Notes under the pieces: model-generated
The model's database searches: none
Told to the model about the DNA's origin: nothing
Seen by the model: only the letters and a program-made list of their open reading frames with translations
DNA from: an uncultured Archangium sp.
Lineage (GTDB): Bacteria; Myxococcota; Myxococcia; Myxococcales; Myxococcaceae
Assembly: GCA_903905455.1 (NCBI GenBank)
Contig: CAIVGN010000167.1
Span: 1 to 64,000 of the forward strand
Direction of reading: 5' to 3'
Length of the DNA: 64,000 bases
Part shown: in pieces, positions 22,701-31,600 of the stretch
Position numbering within the stretch: the stretch's first letter is position 1
How the letters are laid out: each line of letters starts with the position of its first letter
Translations under genes and position numbers: made by a program

Positions 22701-25700
22701 ACGCGAGCACCGGGTACGTGGCCCCCACCACGCCGTCGCAGAAGCTGCTGGCCAAGCTCTGGCAAGAGGCCCTGGCCATCCCCCGCGTGGGCGTGACCGA
22801 CGACTTCTTCGCGCTCGGCGGCCACTCGCTGCTGGCCTCGCAGATCCTCGCGCGCCTCCGTCGTGACCACGGCATCGAGCTCTCGTTCCGGAAGATCTTC
22901 GAGGCCTCCACGCTCGAGAAGCTCGCCGAGCTGATCGATCACGCGGAGGTCAGCGCCCCCGGCTCCGGCACGCCCCCCGTCACCCGGCGCAAGGGCGAGG
23001 CGCCGGTGCCGCTCTCCGTGGCCCAGGAGCGCATCTGGCTGCTGGAGGAGATGGACCCGGCCCAGGAGCTGGTTCACAACCTGCCCGCCGCGTGGCTCTT
23101 CAAGGGCGCAGTGAAGCGCGACGTGCTCGAGCGGGCCCTCGAGGAGATCGTCCGGCGCCACGACACCACGCGCACCGTGTTGCAGGTCGTCGACGGGCGC
23201 GCCGAGCAGGTGGTGATCAAGGACATGACGTTGCCGCTGCGCCTCGTCGACTTCCGCGATCGCACCGAGGAGGCGCTGCTCGAGGCGCTGGCCGAGGCCA
23301 CGCGCGAGAAGTTCGACCTCGCGAAGGGGCCGCTGCTGCGCTGGTCGCTGTACCAGGTCAGCGAACAGGCCTTCGTGCTCTTCACCGTGCGCCACAGCCT
23401 CATCTGGGACGGCTGGTCGTTCGACGTGTTCCTGCGCGAGCTGACCCAGCTGTACGCGGCCTTCGATGCGGGCCAGCCCTCGCCGCTCAAGGAGCTGCCG
23501 GTCAGCTACGGCGACTACGTGCTGTGGCAGCGCGACTACCTGTCGTCGAAGGCCATGGAGAAGCAGATCACCTTCTGGCGGCGGCAGTTGGCGGGCGAGC
23601 TACCGGAGCTGAAGCTCCCCAGTGACCGCGAGCGCCAGACCAAGACCGGGCACGGGGGCGGGTACACCACCTTCAAGTTCACCCGCGCCGACGCGGAGGC
23701 GTTCACCGCCCTGGGCCGGGCCTCGGGGGGGACGCTCTTCATGGCGCTCTTCGCGGCGTATTCCGTCGTGTTGCACCGCTACAGCCAGCAGAACGAGCTG
23801 CTCATCGGGAGCCCGGTGCGCGGTCGCGGTCGCCCCGAGCTCGAAGACCTGATCGGCGCCTTCATCAACGCGGTGGTGCTGCGGGTGAAGCTCAAGCCCG
23901 ACATGACCTTCGCGCAGCTCATCGAGCACGTGCGCGACATGACGCTCGACTCGTTCAGCCACGAAGACATGCCGCTCGAGCGTCTCGGTGCGCGGCCGCC
24001 GGTGGTTCGTGCGCTGTTCTCGCTGCAGGACGCGCGGCTCCGCCCACCGTCGCTGGGCAGCATTCCCGTCGAGCAGAAGCACGTCGAGCTGAGCGCCGCC
24101 TCGAACGACATGATGGTGTGGATGATGGACCAGCGCCTGAGCCTGATCGCCGTCGTCAACTTCAGCACCGAGCTCTTCGACAAGGAGACCGTCGATCGCT
24201 TCTTGCGTGGCTACGCAGCCGTGCTGCAGGCCGCCGTGAAGAACCCGGGCACGAAGCTCTCTGAGCTGCCCATCGCTTCGCCCGAAGATCACGAGCAGGC
24301 CCGGCGCTTCGGTCAGCCGGAAGCGGCCGTTGCGCGTTCGGTTTCGGCCTCGCTGGGCGAGCTCGGGTCCACGCGCGCCGGGGAACCGGCGTTGGCCGTC
24401 GGCCAGGTCACCTTGAGCGGGCGCGAGCTGCTCGCGCGCGTCGACGCCGTCGCCCACGCGTTGGCCGGCTGGCGCGCGGGCCAGAAGCTGGTGGCCGTGC
24501 TCGCCGCCGACCCGCTCGCGCGGGCGCTCGGCGTGCTGGGTGCGCTGCGCGCCGGGGTGCCGTTCACCGTGCTCGACGCCACCGGCCCCGCTTCGCGGGT
24601 CGCCGGGGTGTGCGCGGCGCTCTCGCCCGACGTCGTGCTCGTCGACGCGGGGGCCAGTGCCCCTGCAGGGGTGCCCTCGATCAACCTGGGCGAGCTCCCC
24701 GCCGCCGAAGCCTTCGCGGCGCCCGAGATCAACGGCGCGGCGCCGGCGTGGGTGACGTACCGCTTGGACGCCTCAGGCCGGGTGCACGCCCGTGCGGTGT
24801 CCCAGGCGGCCCTGGCGTCGCTTGCCCGTGGGGTCGCCGAGCGCGTGGGCCTCACGCCCGGCGCGCAGGTCGCGTCGCTGTCAGCTCCGACGGTCGATCG
24901 CTCGCTCCTCGAGCTGCTCGCGCCGCTGCTGGCGGGCTCCACGGTGTGGCTCGCGAGCCCGGCCGTGAAGTTCGGCGCGCTGGGCCCGAGCACGGGGCTG
25001 CAGGCCGCGTTCGCGCCCGACGCGTTCTGGGCCCGGGCCACCCCCGCTGACGTGGCGCGGGTGGAGCGCGTGGTGGTGACCGGCGGCACGACGACGGAGC
25101 TCGTCGACGGGTTGCTCCAGGCCTCCCGGAGGGTCTTCCGGATCGACGGCTTCGGCGAGGCCACCTTCGCGCAGGAGCTGGCGAAGGGCGCGGCGCCCGC
25201 CCGGTTGGGGCGGCCCGTGTTCCCCACGCGCGTGCTGCTGCGCGGCTCGGACGCCCAGCCCGCACCGGTCACGGTTCCCGGCGAGCTGCTGCTGGGCACC
25301 GCCCAGCCCGTCGACGCCGCGTTGGACCGCTGGTCTCCGCGTGCGGAGGCCCTGGCTGCGACGGGCCGGCGCGCGCGCTTCCTCAACGACGGGACCTTCG
25401 AGCTGACGCAGGACCTCGCCGGCGAGGTCCAGGCCGCGGGCCACCGCTTCGAGGTCGGCGAGCTCACCGGGGTGCTCGAGCGCTACCCCGGGGTGAAGGC
25501 GGCCCACGTGGCGCTCGCGCGCAAGGGCACGGGGCTCCCGCGGCTCACCGCGTTCCTCCAACTCGAAGCCCGCGCGACGTACACCGAGACCGAGCTTCGC
25601 AAGCACGTGCGCAGCGTGTTGCCTGAGCACCTCATGCCCCAGGCCTTCGAAGAGGTGGAGGCTCTTCCCCGGACCGGGGGGGGCGTGGTCGACGAAGTGG

Positions 25701-26089
25701 CGCTCCTCGCCCGGTTCGCCGAGCGGGGTCAGACCTTCGTGGCGCCGCGCACCGCGAGCGAGAAGTTGGTGGCCCAGGTCTGGGCCGAGGCGCTCAACGC
25801 CCAGCGGGTCAGCGTGTACGACAACTTCTTCGCGCTCGGCGGCTACTCGTTGCTCTGCTTCAAGGTGATCGCCGCCCTGGAAGAGCGCACCAAGGTGAGG
25901 CTCGGGCCCCGCGTGATCCTCCAGGGCTCGCTGGAGCAGGTAGCCGCGGCGCTCGACGGTGCGGGCCGCGCGCCGGTCGCTGCCCCAACGCCCGTCGCGG
26001 CACCGCGCGCCCCGCTGCCCGAGGCCAGGGCCGAAGGTGGCGGGCTGTTCCGGAAGCTGCGCGATCTCGTCAAGGGCCCGCGGGACTGA
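19757..26089 (+). CDS. Non-ribosomal peptide synthetase, C-A-T-C-A*-T
   Basis: A 2110-aa cytosolic synthetase with two modules. Module 1: condensation (HHIVCDG near residue 154), adenylation (YTSGSTGKPKG near 634, NGYGPTE near 770, later RGYRIELGE and SGKINRKAL) and carrier (GGHSLL near 1022). By eye the ten pocket residues of this A domain read D-I-S-D-I-T-G-V-W-K, which I cannot match to a standard amino acid. Module 2: condensation (RHSLIWDG near 1212, first His replaced), an adenylation-like domain lacking the ATP loop and all core motifs, and a carrier with intact serine (GGYSLL near 2027). The protein ends without a thioesterase or reductase. Partner of the hybrid PKS encoded on the other strand. 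Confidence 0.93.
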   Translation: MSSDAGSPEAAGFDPFAGPAILSAAPTTGPQRELWLGSATSPGASLSFNESVTLRFGEGLHLEALLEGFSDLVARHEALRSTFSTDGTTVMVTEAAFRVPFEDWSALPAPDRAERLAELKAEEVETAFDLEHGPLFRVKVVRCAPDEVIAVFTAHHIVCDGWSIGVLMKDWGSLYQARVAGVPAPLPPAERFSDYARAEAERIASPEAAVHERFWLGQYAGEIPVLELPTDRSRPPTRSYESRRCDVPLDAELVQAVKRAGVKQRASFFATLLAGFNALLFRLSGQEDLVVGIPSAGQSVGGHATLVGHCVNMLPVRTLLEAKVPFGELVGRVRKGMLDASEHQEYTFGTLLTKLPISRDPSRPPLVSVVFNVDRALTGEAMGFAQLPVVMSTNPRRSENFDLFINAVETPSGTMVLECQYSTPIFDDATIHRWLRSFEQLLRAAVASPDQAIGALPIVSPEDQAQIAAWNAQATAELPPERTVHQLIAAQVARTPGARACVGETHTLQYADLDQRANQLARKLRAMGVKKGSLVGLSVERSPHMLVGLLGILKAGAAYVPLDPGYPRDRLAFMVEDSGMQVLVTEDKPRAELNLAARHVVSLDGDAVLLQAEPGAALEPGADDAGPDDGAYVIYTSGSTGKPKGVLVPHSAVVNLLNSVKKRPGLSAKDVVLAVTTLSFDIAVSELILPLTVGATIVLASREVAADGGRLLELFTRSNITFIDATPATYRLLLAAGWTGGPSLKVICTGEALPKDLAQDLVGRVGELWNGYGPTETTVWSTFFQVTAPVDRILIGKPVDNTQLYVLDPSGQPTPLGVPGELFIAGAGVSSGYLCRPELTRERFLPDPFSQEPGARMYKTGDVARFLRSGDVECLGRNDNQVKLRGYRIELGEIEDALGQHPAVRQCAVIVREDRPGDKRLVGYAALRPDATVTDAELRTHLKRSLPDYMVPVLYVRLPTLPLTPSGKINRKALPAPDPGSNASTGYVAPTTPSQKLLAKLWQEALAIPRVGVTDDFFALGGHSLLASQILARLRRDHGIELSFRKIFEASTLEKLAELIDHAEVSAPGSGTPPVTRRKGEAPVPLSVAQERIWLLEEMDPAQELVHNLPAAWLFKGAVKRDVLERALEEIVRRHDTTRTVLQVVDGRAEQVVIKDMTLPLRLVDFRDRTEEALLEALAEATREKFDLAKGPLLRWSLYQVSEQAFVLFTVRHSLIWDGWSFDVFLRELTQLYAAFDAGQPSPLKELPVSYGDYVLWQRDYLSSKAMEKQITFWRRQLAGELPELKLPSDRERQTKTGHGGGYTTFKFTRADAEAFTALGRASGGTLFMALFAAYSVVLHRYSQQNELLIGSPVRGRGRPELEDLIGAFINAVVLRVKLKPDMTFAQLIEHVRDMTLDSFSHEDMPLERLGARPPVVRALFSLQDARLRPPSLGSIPVEQKHVELSAASNDMMVWMMDQRLSLIAVVNFSTELFDKETVDRFLRGYAAVLQAAVKNPGTKLSELPIASPEDHEQARRFGQPEAAVARSVSASLGELGSTRAGEPALAVGQVTLSGRELLARVDAVAHALAGWRAGQKLVAVLAADPLARALGVLGALRAGVPFTVLDATGPASRVAGVCAALSPDVVLVDAGASAPAGVPSINLGELPAAEAFAAPEINGAAPAWVTYRLDASGRVHARAVSQAALASLARGVAERVGLTPGAQVASLSAPTVDRSLLELLAPLLAGSTVWLASPAVKFGALGPSTGLQAAFAPDAFWARATPADVARVERVVVTGGTTTELVDGLLQASRRVFRIDGFGEATFAQELAKGAAPARLGRPVFPTRVLLRGSDAQPAPVTVPGELLLGTAQPVDAALDRWSPRAEALAATGRRARFLNDGTFELTQDLAGEVQAAGHRFEVGELTGVLERYPGVKAAHVALARKGTGLPRLTAFLQLEARATYTETELRKHVRSVLPEHLMPQAFEEVEALPRTGGGVVDEVALLARFAERGQTFVAPRTASEKLVAQVWAEALNAQRVSVYDNFFALGGYSLLCFKVIAALEERTKVRLGPRVILQGSLEQVAAALDGAGRAPVAAPTPVAAPRAPLPEARAEGGGLFRKLRDLVKGPRD

Positions 26090-26117
26090 CCCGCAGGCCT
26101 GGGCGGCGGGCCACCCC

Positions 26118-26948
26118 TCAGGGGTGGCGCTTCCGCAGCCAGCCCACGATGCGGCGCTGCAGCGTGCCGCGCTCACCGAGGTCGAAGAAGGTGTGGTCGG
26201 CCTTCGGGTAGTAGGTGACGTCGATCAGGCTGCGGTCGAGCGCGGGCGTGGCGAACATCTCCCAGAACTGCGCCACGTGATTGAACGGCGAGTCGTTGCC
26301 CACGTAGGCGAAGTGCAACGAGACGCCGCGCCCGGTGAGCGTGACGAGGTCGGCGCTGAAGTCCGGCCACGCCGGGTAGTCGCGCTTGAAGACGGCCTCG
26401 GTCGGCTCCTCGGGGGCCTGTCCCGCGAGGCGCCGCTCGAGGCGGCTCTTCTGATCGACCGCGAAGCGTCGCCAACGCTCGACCGAGAGCAGCTTGAGCG
26501 GGTTGCGCTTGCGGTAGCCGCCGGTGTGAAACGAGTACCCCTCCACGTGGACCACGCCGACCACGCGCGGGTCTTTCACCGAGACGCGGTGGGCCGCGTC
26601 GATGCTCGAGCAGAAGCCGACGATCACGAAGCGGGTCTGGCCGGTGCGCCGGGTCACCGCGTCGAGCGCGTCTTGCACGTCGAGGTCTTCACGCTCGGTG
26701 CTGCTGATGGCGTCGCGACGCACTTCGCTGTCGCCCATGCCGGACGCGTCGAAGCGCAGCGCCACGTAGCCCTCGGAGGCCACGGCGCGGGCGAGATCCA
26801 CGTAGAAGCGGAACGGCCCGACCCGGTGGTTGACGCCCACGTTCCACATCACGATGGCGGGGCGGTCGGCGGCCGGCGTCGAGTCGGGCAGGGTGAGAAT
26901 GCCCACCTGGTCGGACCAGCGGCCAAACGAGAGAACGCGCTCGATCAT
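26118..26948 (-). CDS. Alpha/beta hydrolase, exosortase-associated-hydrolase-like, Cys nucleophile
   Basis: A 276-aa soluble hydrolase. The N-terminus (NVGVNHRVGPFRFYVDLARAVA, then LRFDASGMGDS) resembles hydrolase type 1 found near exosortase/acyl-carrier systems. The nucleophile elbow reads VGFCSS, so cysteine takes the serine position, as in dienelactone-hydrolase relatives; the histidine is in KADHTFF. Its ATG overlaps the stop of the upstream hydrolase gene (ATGA), so the two are coupled. In this locus it could release or edit a carrier-bound chain, replacing the absent thioesterase domain. That role is inference from position. Confidence 0.75.
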   Translation of the reverse strand: MIERVLSFGRWSDQVGILTLPDSTPAADRPAIVMWNVGVNHRVGPFRFYVDLARAVASEGYVALRFDASGMGDSEVRRDAISSTEREDLDVQDALDAVTRRTGQTRFVIVGFCSSIDAAHRVSVKDPRVVGVVHVEGYSFHTGGYRKRNPLKLLSVERWRRFAVDQKSRLERRLAGQAPEEPTEAVFKRDYPAWPDFSADLVTLTGRGVSLHFAYVGNDSPFNHVAQFWEMFATPALDRSLIDVTYYPKADHTFFDLGERGTLQRRIVGWLRKRHP

Positions 26949-27733
26949 GGCCGCTCCCCGCGAACCAGGGCCGCGACGATGGCCGTGAGCGTCGCCGATG
27001 AGAGCAGCGCCGTCTGTCCATCGGCGACCTGGGCGCCGACGTTTTCCTCGACGAATTCCATCGTGGCCCTGCTGCCTGCCCGCGTGAGGGCCTCGACCGT
27101 GCGGCCGTAGGCGAGCCGGGCCTGGTTGGCGACGAGGGTGATCGCGCCGGTGACCCGCGGCGCCGTGCGCAGGAGGTCGAGGTGCGCCAGGGCGGTGCGC
27201 TGCGCGCGCGGCACCGCGAAGCCCAGCAGTTCGTCACGGTGGCCCGGTGGCGCCGGCGGGCACAGCCGCGACAGGCGTTGCTGGGCGTCTACGCGCTCGA
27301 GCTCGGCGAGGTACTCGGTTCCGGAGACGACCGGGTCCCACCACACGAGATCGCGGGTCGGCACGTCGGCGGTGGCCAGCGCGGCCAGGGTGGCCCCGAG
27401 GCCCTTGCCCACGAGGCAGAGCTCCCGGGCCCCGCTCAGCTCGCGCACCTCGCGCGCCGCGGTGGCGATGTCGCCGGCCCAGGCGTTGATGTCCGCGGAG
27501 GCGGTCGTGCCCATCGAGTCGCCCATGCCGCCATAGTCGAACCGCAGCACCGCGAAGCCCGCCCGCGCCAGCAGCGTGGCCAGGTTCCGGAACGCCCAGT
27601 GCGTCATGTTGTATTCGGCGAGCCACGGGTAGCAGAGCACCACCGCCGCCTCGCGCACCGGGCCTTCGTCGGAGGCCGCGTGGTACGCGCCGAAGAGCTG
27701 TCGTTCAACGTTGCCGAAGAAGATCGCCTTCAT
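26945..27733 (-). CDS. Alpha/beta hydrolase-fold protein lacking the nucleophile
   Basis: A 262-aa protein with the fold's marks: LCYPWLAEYNMTHWAFRN, then LRFDYGGMGDS, as in exosortase-associated hydrolases. The nucleophile elbow, normally GxSxG, reads VGKGLGA, with glycine at the catalytic place. It is probably not a hydrolase; it may bind a carrier protein or substrate, or help the following hydrolase. The start is the ATG at 27733; the much longer open frame upstream runs antisense to the next gene. Four-base overlap with the Cys hydrolase downstream suggests a heteromeric pair. Confidence 0.7.
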   Translation of the reverse strand: MKAIFFGNVERQLFGAYHAASDEGPVREAAVVLCYPWLAEYNMTHWAFRNLATLLARAGFAVLRFDYGGMGDSMGTTASADINAWAGDIATAAREVRELSGARELCLVGKGLGATLAALATADVPTRDLVWWDPVVSGTEYLAELERVDAQQRLSRLCPPAPPGHRDELLGFAVPRAQRTALAHLDLLRTAPRVTGAITLVANQARLAYGRTVEALTRAGSRATMEFVEENVGAQVADGQTALLSSATLTAIVAALVRGERP

Positions 27734-27859
27734 CAGTTTCCCGAGGGGGAAGAGGTCAGAAACACAGCGACTGCACGGTGCTGCGATAGCACGGCGGGCG
27801 GGTAAAACTGCCCCTGATGTCTTCTCCTCGGGGACTCTTGTGTTACGCGGCGCCCCTTC

Positions 27860-28645
27860 ATGAGGCGCCGGGTCTGGTTGGTCATCGTCGTGCTGGGACT
27901 CGGAGGCCTCACCGGCTCCGTCGTGCGGCAGCGGCTGCATCGCACGCGCTGGGTCACGACCTACGCGCTGGCCCAGCGCACCATCGAGGAGAACGCGAGC
28001 GAGGGGCGGCGCGCGGGGTTGCGCCCCGTGCAGGTGGGCGGGCAGCGGGGGCTCCTGAGGCCGCCCAGCTCCGGGCATGACTGGTTCCTGTACTGGGGGG
28101 GCAACACCGCCTCGTACTTCAAGGAGGCCGTCGACGTGGTGGCGGCCCTCGAGCTGCCGCCCGAGGTGGGGGTGCTGATCGTCGCGCCGCCTGGCTACGA
28201 CTCGGAGGGTCGCCCGTCGCCCGAGATCATCGAGGCGGAGGCGGTGAACGCCCGCGAGTGGCTGCGCGCGCAGCAGGGGGCGCAGCGCATCGTGCTGGGC
28301 TCGTACTCGATGGGGTGCTTCTCGGTCTTCGCGGCGGCCGAGGCCCACGTGGTGGGCGCGGTGCTGGTGGGCGTGTCCGAGGAGCTGCAGTTCGGCACCC
28401 CGGGGCCCTTCATCCGGCTCGAGACCCCGGAGGTCTTCGCGCGAAAGCCGGAGGCCCCGGTCGTCTCCGCGCTGGTGATCCAGGGGGACCTCGACTGGCC
28501 GCCGGAAGAACCCGAGGTAGTGGCCGCCTGGCTCAACGCGCGCCGGTTGATGGTCCCCGGCGCGACGCACGAGGACTCGCGCCTCCACCCGACGGTCATC
28601 CACGAGATGCGGGACTTCGTGCTCGCCGCGCTCAGTTCACCTTGA
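27860..28645 (+). CDS. Membrane-anchored alpha/beta hydrolase-like protein, paralogue 1
   Basis: A 261-aa protein with an N-terminal membrane anchor (VWLVIVVLGLGGLTGSVV) and a likely periplasmic alpha/beta hydrolase domain. The elbow SYSMGC holds the nucleophile serine, the acid is in QGDLD, and the histidine fits GATHEDSRLH. It is clearly related to the protein at 37441-38217: both share LPPEVGVLIVAPPGYDSEG and the FYWGGNxAxYF-type segment. The gene is divergent from the hydrolase pair (126 bp) and overlaps the end of the hybrid PKS gene by 14 bp. A role in processing an exported product is possible. Confidence 0.75.
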   Translation: MRRRVWLVIVVLGLGGLTGSVVRQRLHRTRWVTTYALAQRTIEENASEGRRAGLRPVQVGGQRGLLRPPSSGHDWFLYWGGNTASYFKEAVDVVAALELPPEVGVLIVAPPGYDSEGRPSPEIIEAEAVNAREWLRAQQGAQRIVLGSYSMGCFSVFAAAEAHVVGAVLVGVSEELQFGTPGPFIRLETPEVFARKPEAPVVSALVIQGDLDWPPEEPEVVAAWLNARRLMVPGATHEDSRLHPTVIHEMRDFVLAALSSP

Positions 28646-31600
28646 GGTACTTGCCGGGCTCGTTGGGGTTCGGCACGAACCAGGCCGGGTTGCCCTGCGG
28701 ATCGCGGCCGAGGCGGGCGCCGGGCGCCGGGGGCTTGTTCGAGTCGAACGCCGGCACCGAGCTCGCGGGCTTCGGCGTGCCGGGCAAGAAGCCGGCTTCC
28801 TGCATCTCGGTGACGCTCTCGCGGATCACCTTGAGGATCTGCGCGAGGTCGGCCTCGGTGTGGGCCGTGGTGACGAAGCACGGGAACCCGTCCCAGATGT
28901 GCACGCCGCGATCGCGCATGAAGCAGAACAGCAGGTCGCCGTGGGCCTGGTCCTCGGTGAAGAGCAGCTTCCACAGCGAGCCGAAGTGCTTGAGCTTCAG
29001 GGGCACGCCGGCCTCGGCGAAGAAGGCGTTGGCCTGGGCCGCGAGGCCGTCGGTCTTCGCGTTGAGCCCCAGCTGCAGCGCCGGGCCCTTCGCCTTCATC
29101 TCGTCGATCACCGCCTTGGCCGCCGCGAGCGCGAAGGGGTGCCGCACGAAGGTCCCGGCGAAGTAGGTCACGCCGACGGTGGGCACCGAGGCGTCGCCGA
29201 ACTGCCAGGCGCCGCCGTCCAGCGCGTCCATCCACTCCCGCTTGCCGGCCATCACGCCGATGGGCTGGCCTCCGCCGATCACCTTGCCGTAGCTGCAGAG
29301 GTCGGCCTTCACGCCGAAGTGGGCCTGCGCGCCACCCTGGGCGAGGCGGAACCCGGTGATCACCTCGTCGAAGATCAGCGCGCACCCACCCTGGTCGGCG
29401 ATGGGCCGCAGAGCCTGGATGAACTCGCGCGGCTGGAAGTCGGGGCGGCGGCTCTGCACCGGCTCGATCATGATCGCCGCGAACTCGTGGGCCCGCTCGC
29501 GGAGGATCTGCAGCGTCTCCGGCGTGCCGTAGTCGAGCACCACCACGTTCTTCACCGCCTCGGGGAGAATGCCGGGCGACGCGGGCACCGACTTGAGCGT
29601 CTTGGTCCCGCGGACGATCACCTCGTCGAAGATGCCGTGGTACGAGCCGCTCATGATGGCGATGAGGCTGCGGCCCGTCACCGTGCGCGCGATGCGCATC
29701 ACCCCCATCACGGCTTCCGACCCGGTGTTGCACAGCGCGGCGCGGTCATTCCCGGTCAGCTCGCAGATGCCCCTGGCCACCTCGCCTGCCAGCGGGTGCT
29801 GCGGCCCCAGTTCGTAGCCGCGCTCGAGCTGCGCCTTGAGGGCGTCGACGACGAAGTCCGGCGAGTGGCCAAACATGTTCGATCCGAAGCCGTTGAGCGT
29901 GTCGATGTACTCGTTGCCGTCGAGGTCCCACAGGCGCGACCCCTTCGAGCGGTCGACGACGATCTGGTAGATGAGCTCCTTCACCAGCGGGCGGAACCCG
30001 GTCACCACGCGCGGGTCGGCGAGGTGGGGGCGGTGCTCGGTGGTGTAGGCCTTCGAGCGCTTCGTCTTCGCGTTGTAGCGCCGGGTCAGCTCATCGAGCT
30101 TGGCGCGCTGCCGGGCCGTGAGCTCGTCACCGCGCGTCGTCGAGATGCGCGCCATGGCCCCGAAGGCCTTCTTCACGTCGTACCGGGTGTGCGCCAGCTC
30201 CTCCTCACCTGACTTGACCGGCGCGGGCGCAGCGGCAGGCACCGGGGCCGCCACGGCGACCTGCGGGGCGATGGCCGTGGGCACCGGGGCCGGCGTGCCG
30301 CCCAGCAACTGGAGCTGCGCGGCCATGATCCGCAGCTGCTGATCGATCACGTCGCGCACGTGCCCGTTCGCGCCGCTGGAGGCCGGGGCCATCGCGGGCC
30401 AGGCGGTCATCACCGGCGGCGCGGCCACGGGCGCTGACACCGCCACCGGCGTCGCGGCGACGATCATCGGCGCGGCCACGACCACGGCCACGGCCGGCAG
30501 CTGCGCGTCGAGGAAGGTCGCCAGCGCGTCGAGCGTGGTGAAGTCTTCGACCAGCTGGCGGAACTGGAACTTGATGCCGTGCTGCCGCTGCAGCTCGGTC
30601 GCCACCTGGGTCAGCGCCAGCGAGTCGAGGCCCAGCTCGAGGAACGACGCGTGCACGTCGGCGCCCGCGAGCTCGAGGCCCGAGTACTCCTCGAAGGTCT
30701 TCTGCAGCTGGGGAAGCAGCGATTCTTTGCGGGACATGCGGGGCTCTCCGAGGGTGACGACAGGTGCCTGGGTGACGGTGGGCGCGACGGCGTGGGGTTC
30801 GACCCAATGCCGGGTGCGCTCGAAGGCGTAGGTAGGAAGGGCGATGCGGCGACGTGACTCGTGCTCGTGGTAGCGGCGCCAGTCGATCGGCACGCCCGCC
30901 GTCCACAACTTGCCCAGCGTGCCCAGCAGGGTGACCCACTCGGCGTCGCCCTGGGCGGTGTCCGGCAGCGTCGACAGGCAGGGCTGGGTGCGATCGCTGA
31001 CGAGCTGGCGGGTGAGGGTGGCGAGGGTGGCGCGCGGGCCGACCTCCACGAAGGTTCGCTTCTCGTGCGCCAGGGTCAACACGGCCTCGCGGAAGCGCAC
31101 CGTGTCGCGCAGGTGCCGCGCCCAGTAGGTCGGGTCGGTGGCCTGGGCGTCGGTGAGCCACTGCCCGGTGGCGCTGGACACGATGGGCACCTTCGGGGCC
31201 GACAGCGTCACCTTCGCCAGCGCGAGGCGCAGCGGCTCGACCACCGCGTCCATCATCGACGAGTGGAAGGCGTGCGAGGTGTGCAGGCCCTTGACCACCA
31301 CGCCCTTCGCGGTGAGCGCGTGCTCCAGCGCCTCGATCTCGGGGGTGGGCCCGGCGACGACGCACAGCTGCGGCCCGTTGTCCGAGGCCAGCGTCAGGCC
31401 TCCGGTGAGGGAGGCCGCCACCTGGGCGGCGGGGAGGCGCACCGAGAGCATCGAGCCCGGCGCCTGCGCCTGCATGAGCATGCCGCGCGTCGCGACGAGG
31501 CGCACCGCGTCTTCGAGCTGGAACACCCCGGCCAACGTGGCGGCCACCCACTCGCCGATGCTGTGCCCGAGCATCGCGGTGGGGTGCAGGCCCCAGGTCA

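Noticed and set aside
19775-23395. Long open frame on the minus strand (1206 codons) opposite the NRPS gene
   Set aside because: It is a mirror of a well-supported synthetase in GC-rich DNA, with His/Arg/Gly-rich low-quality protein and no domains.
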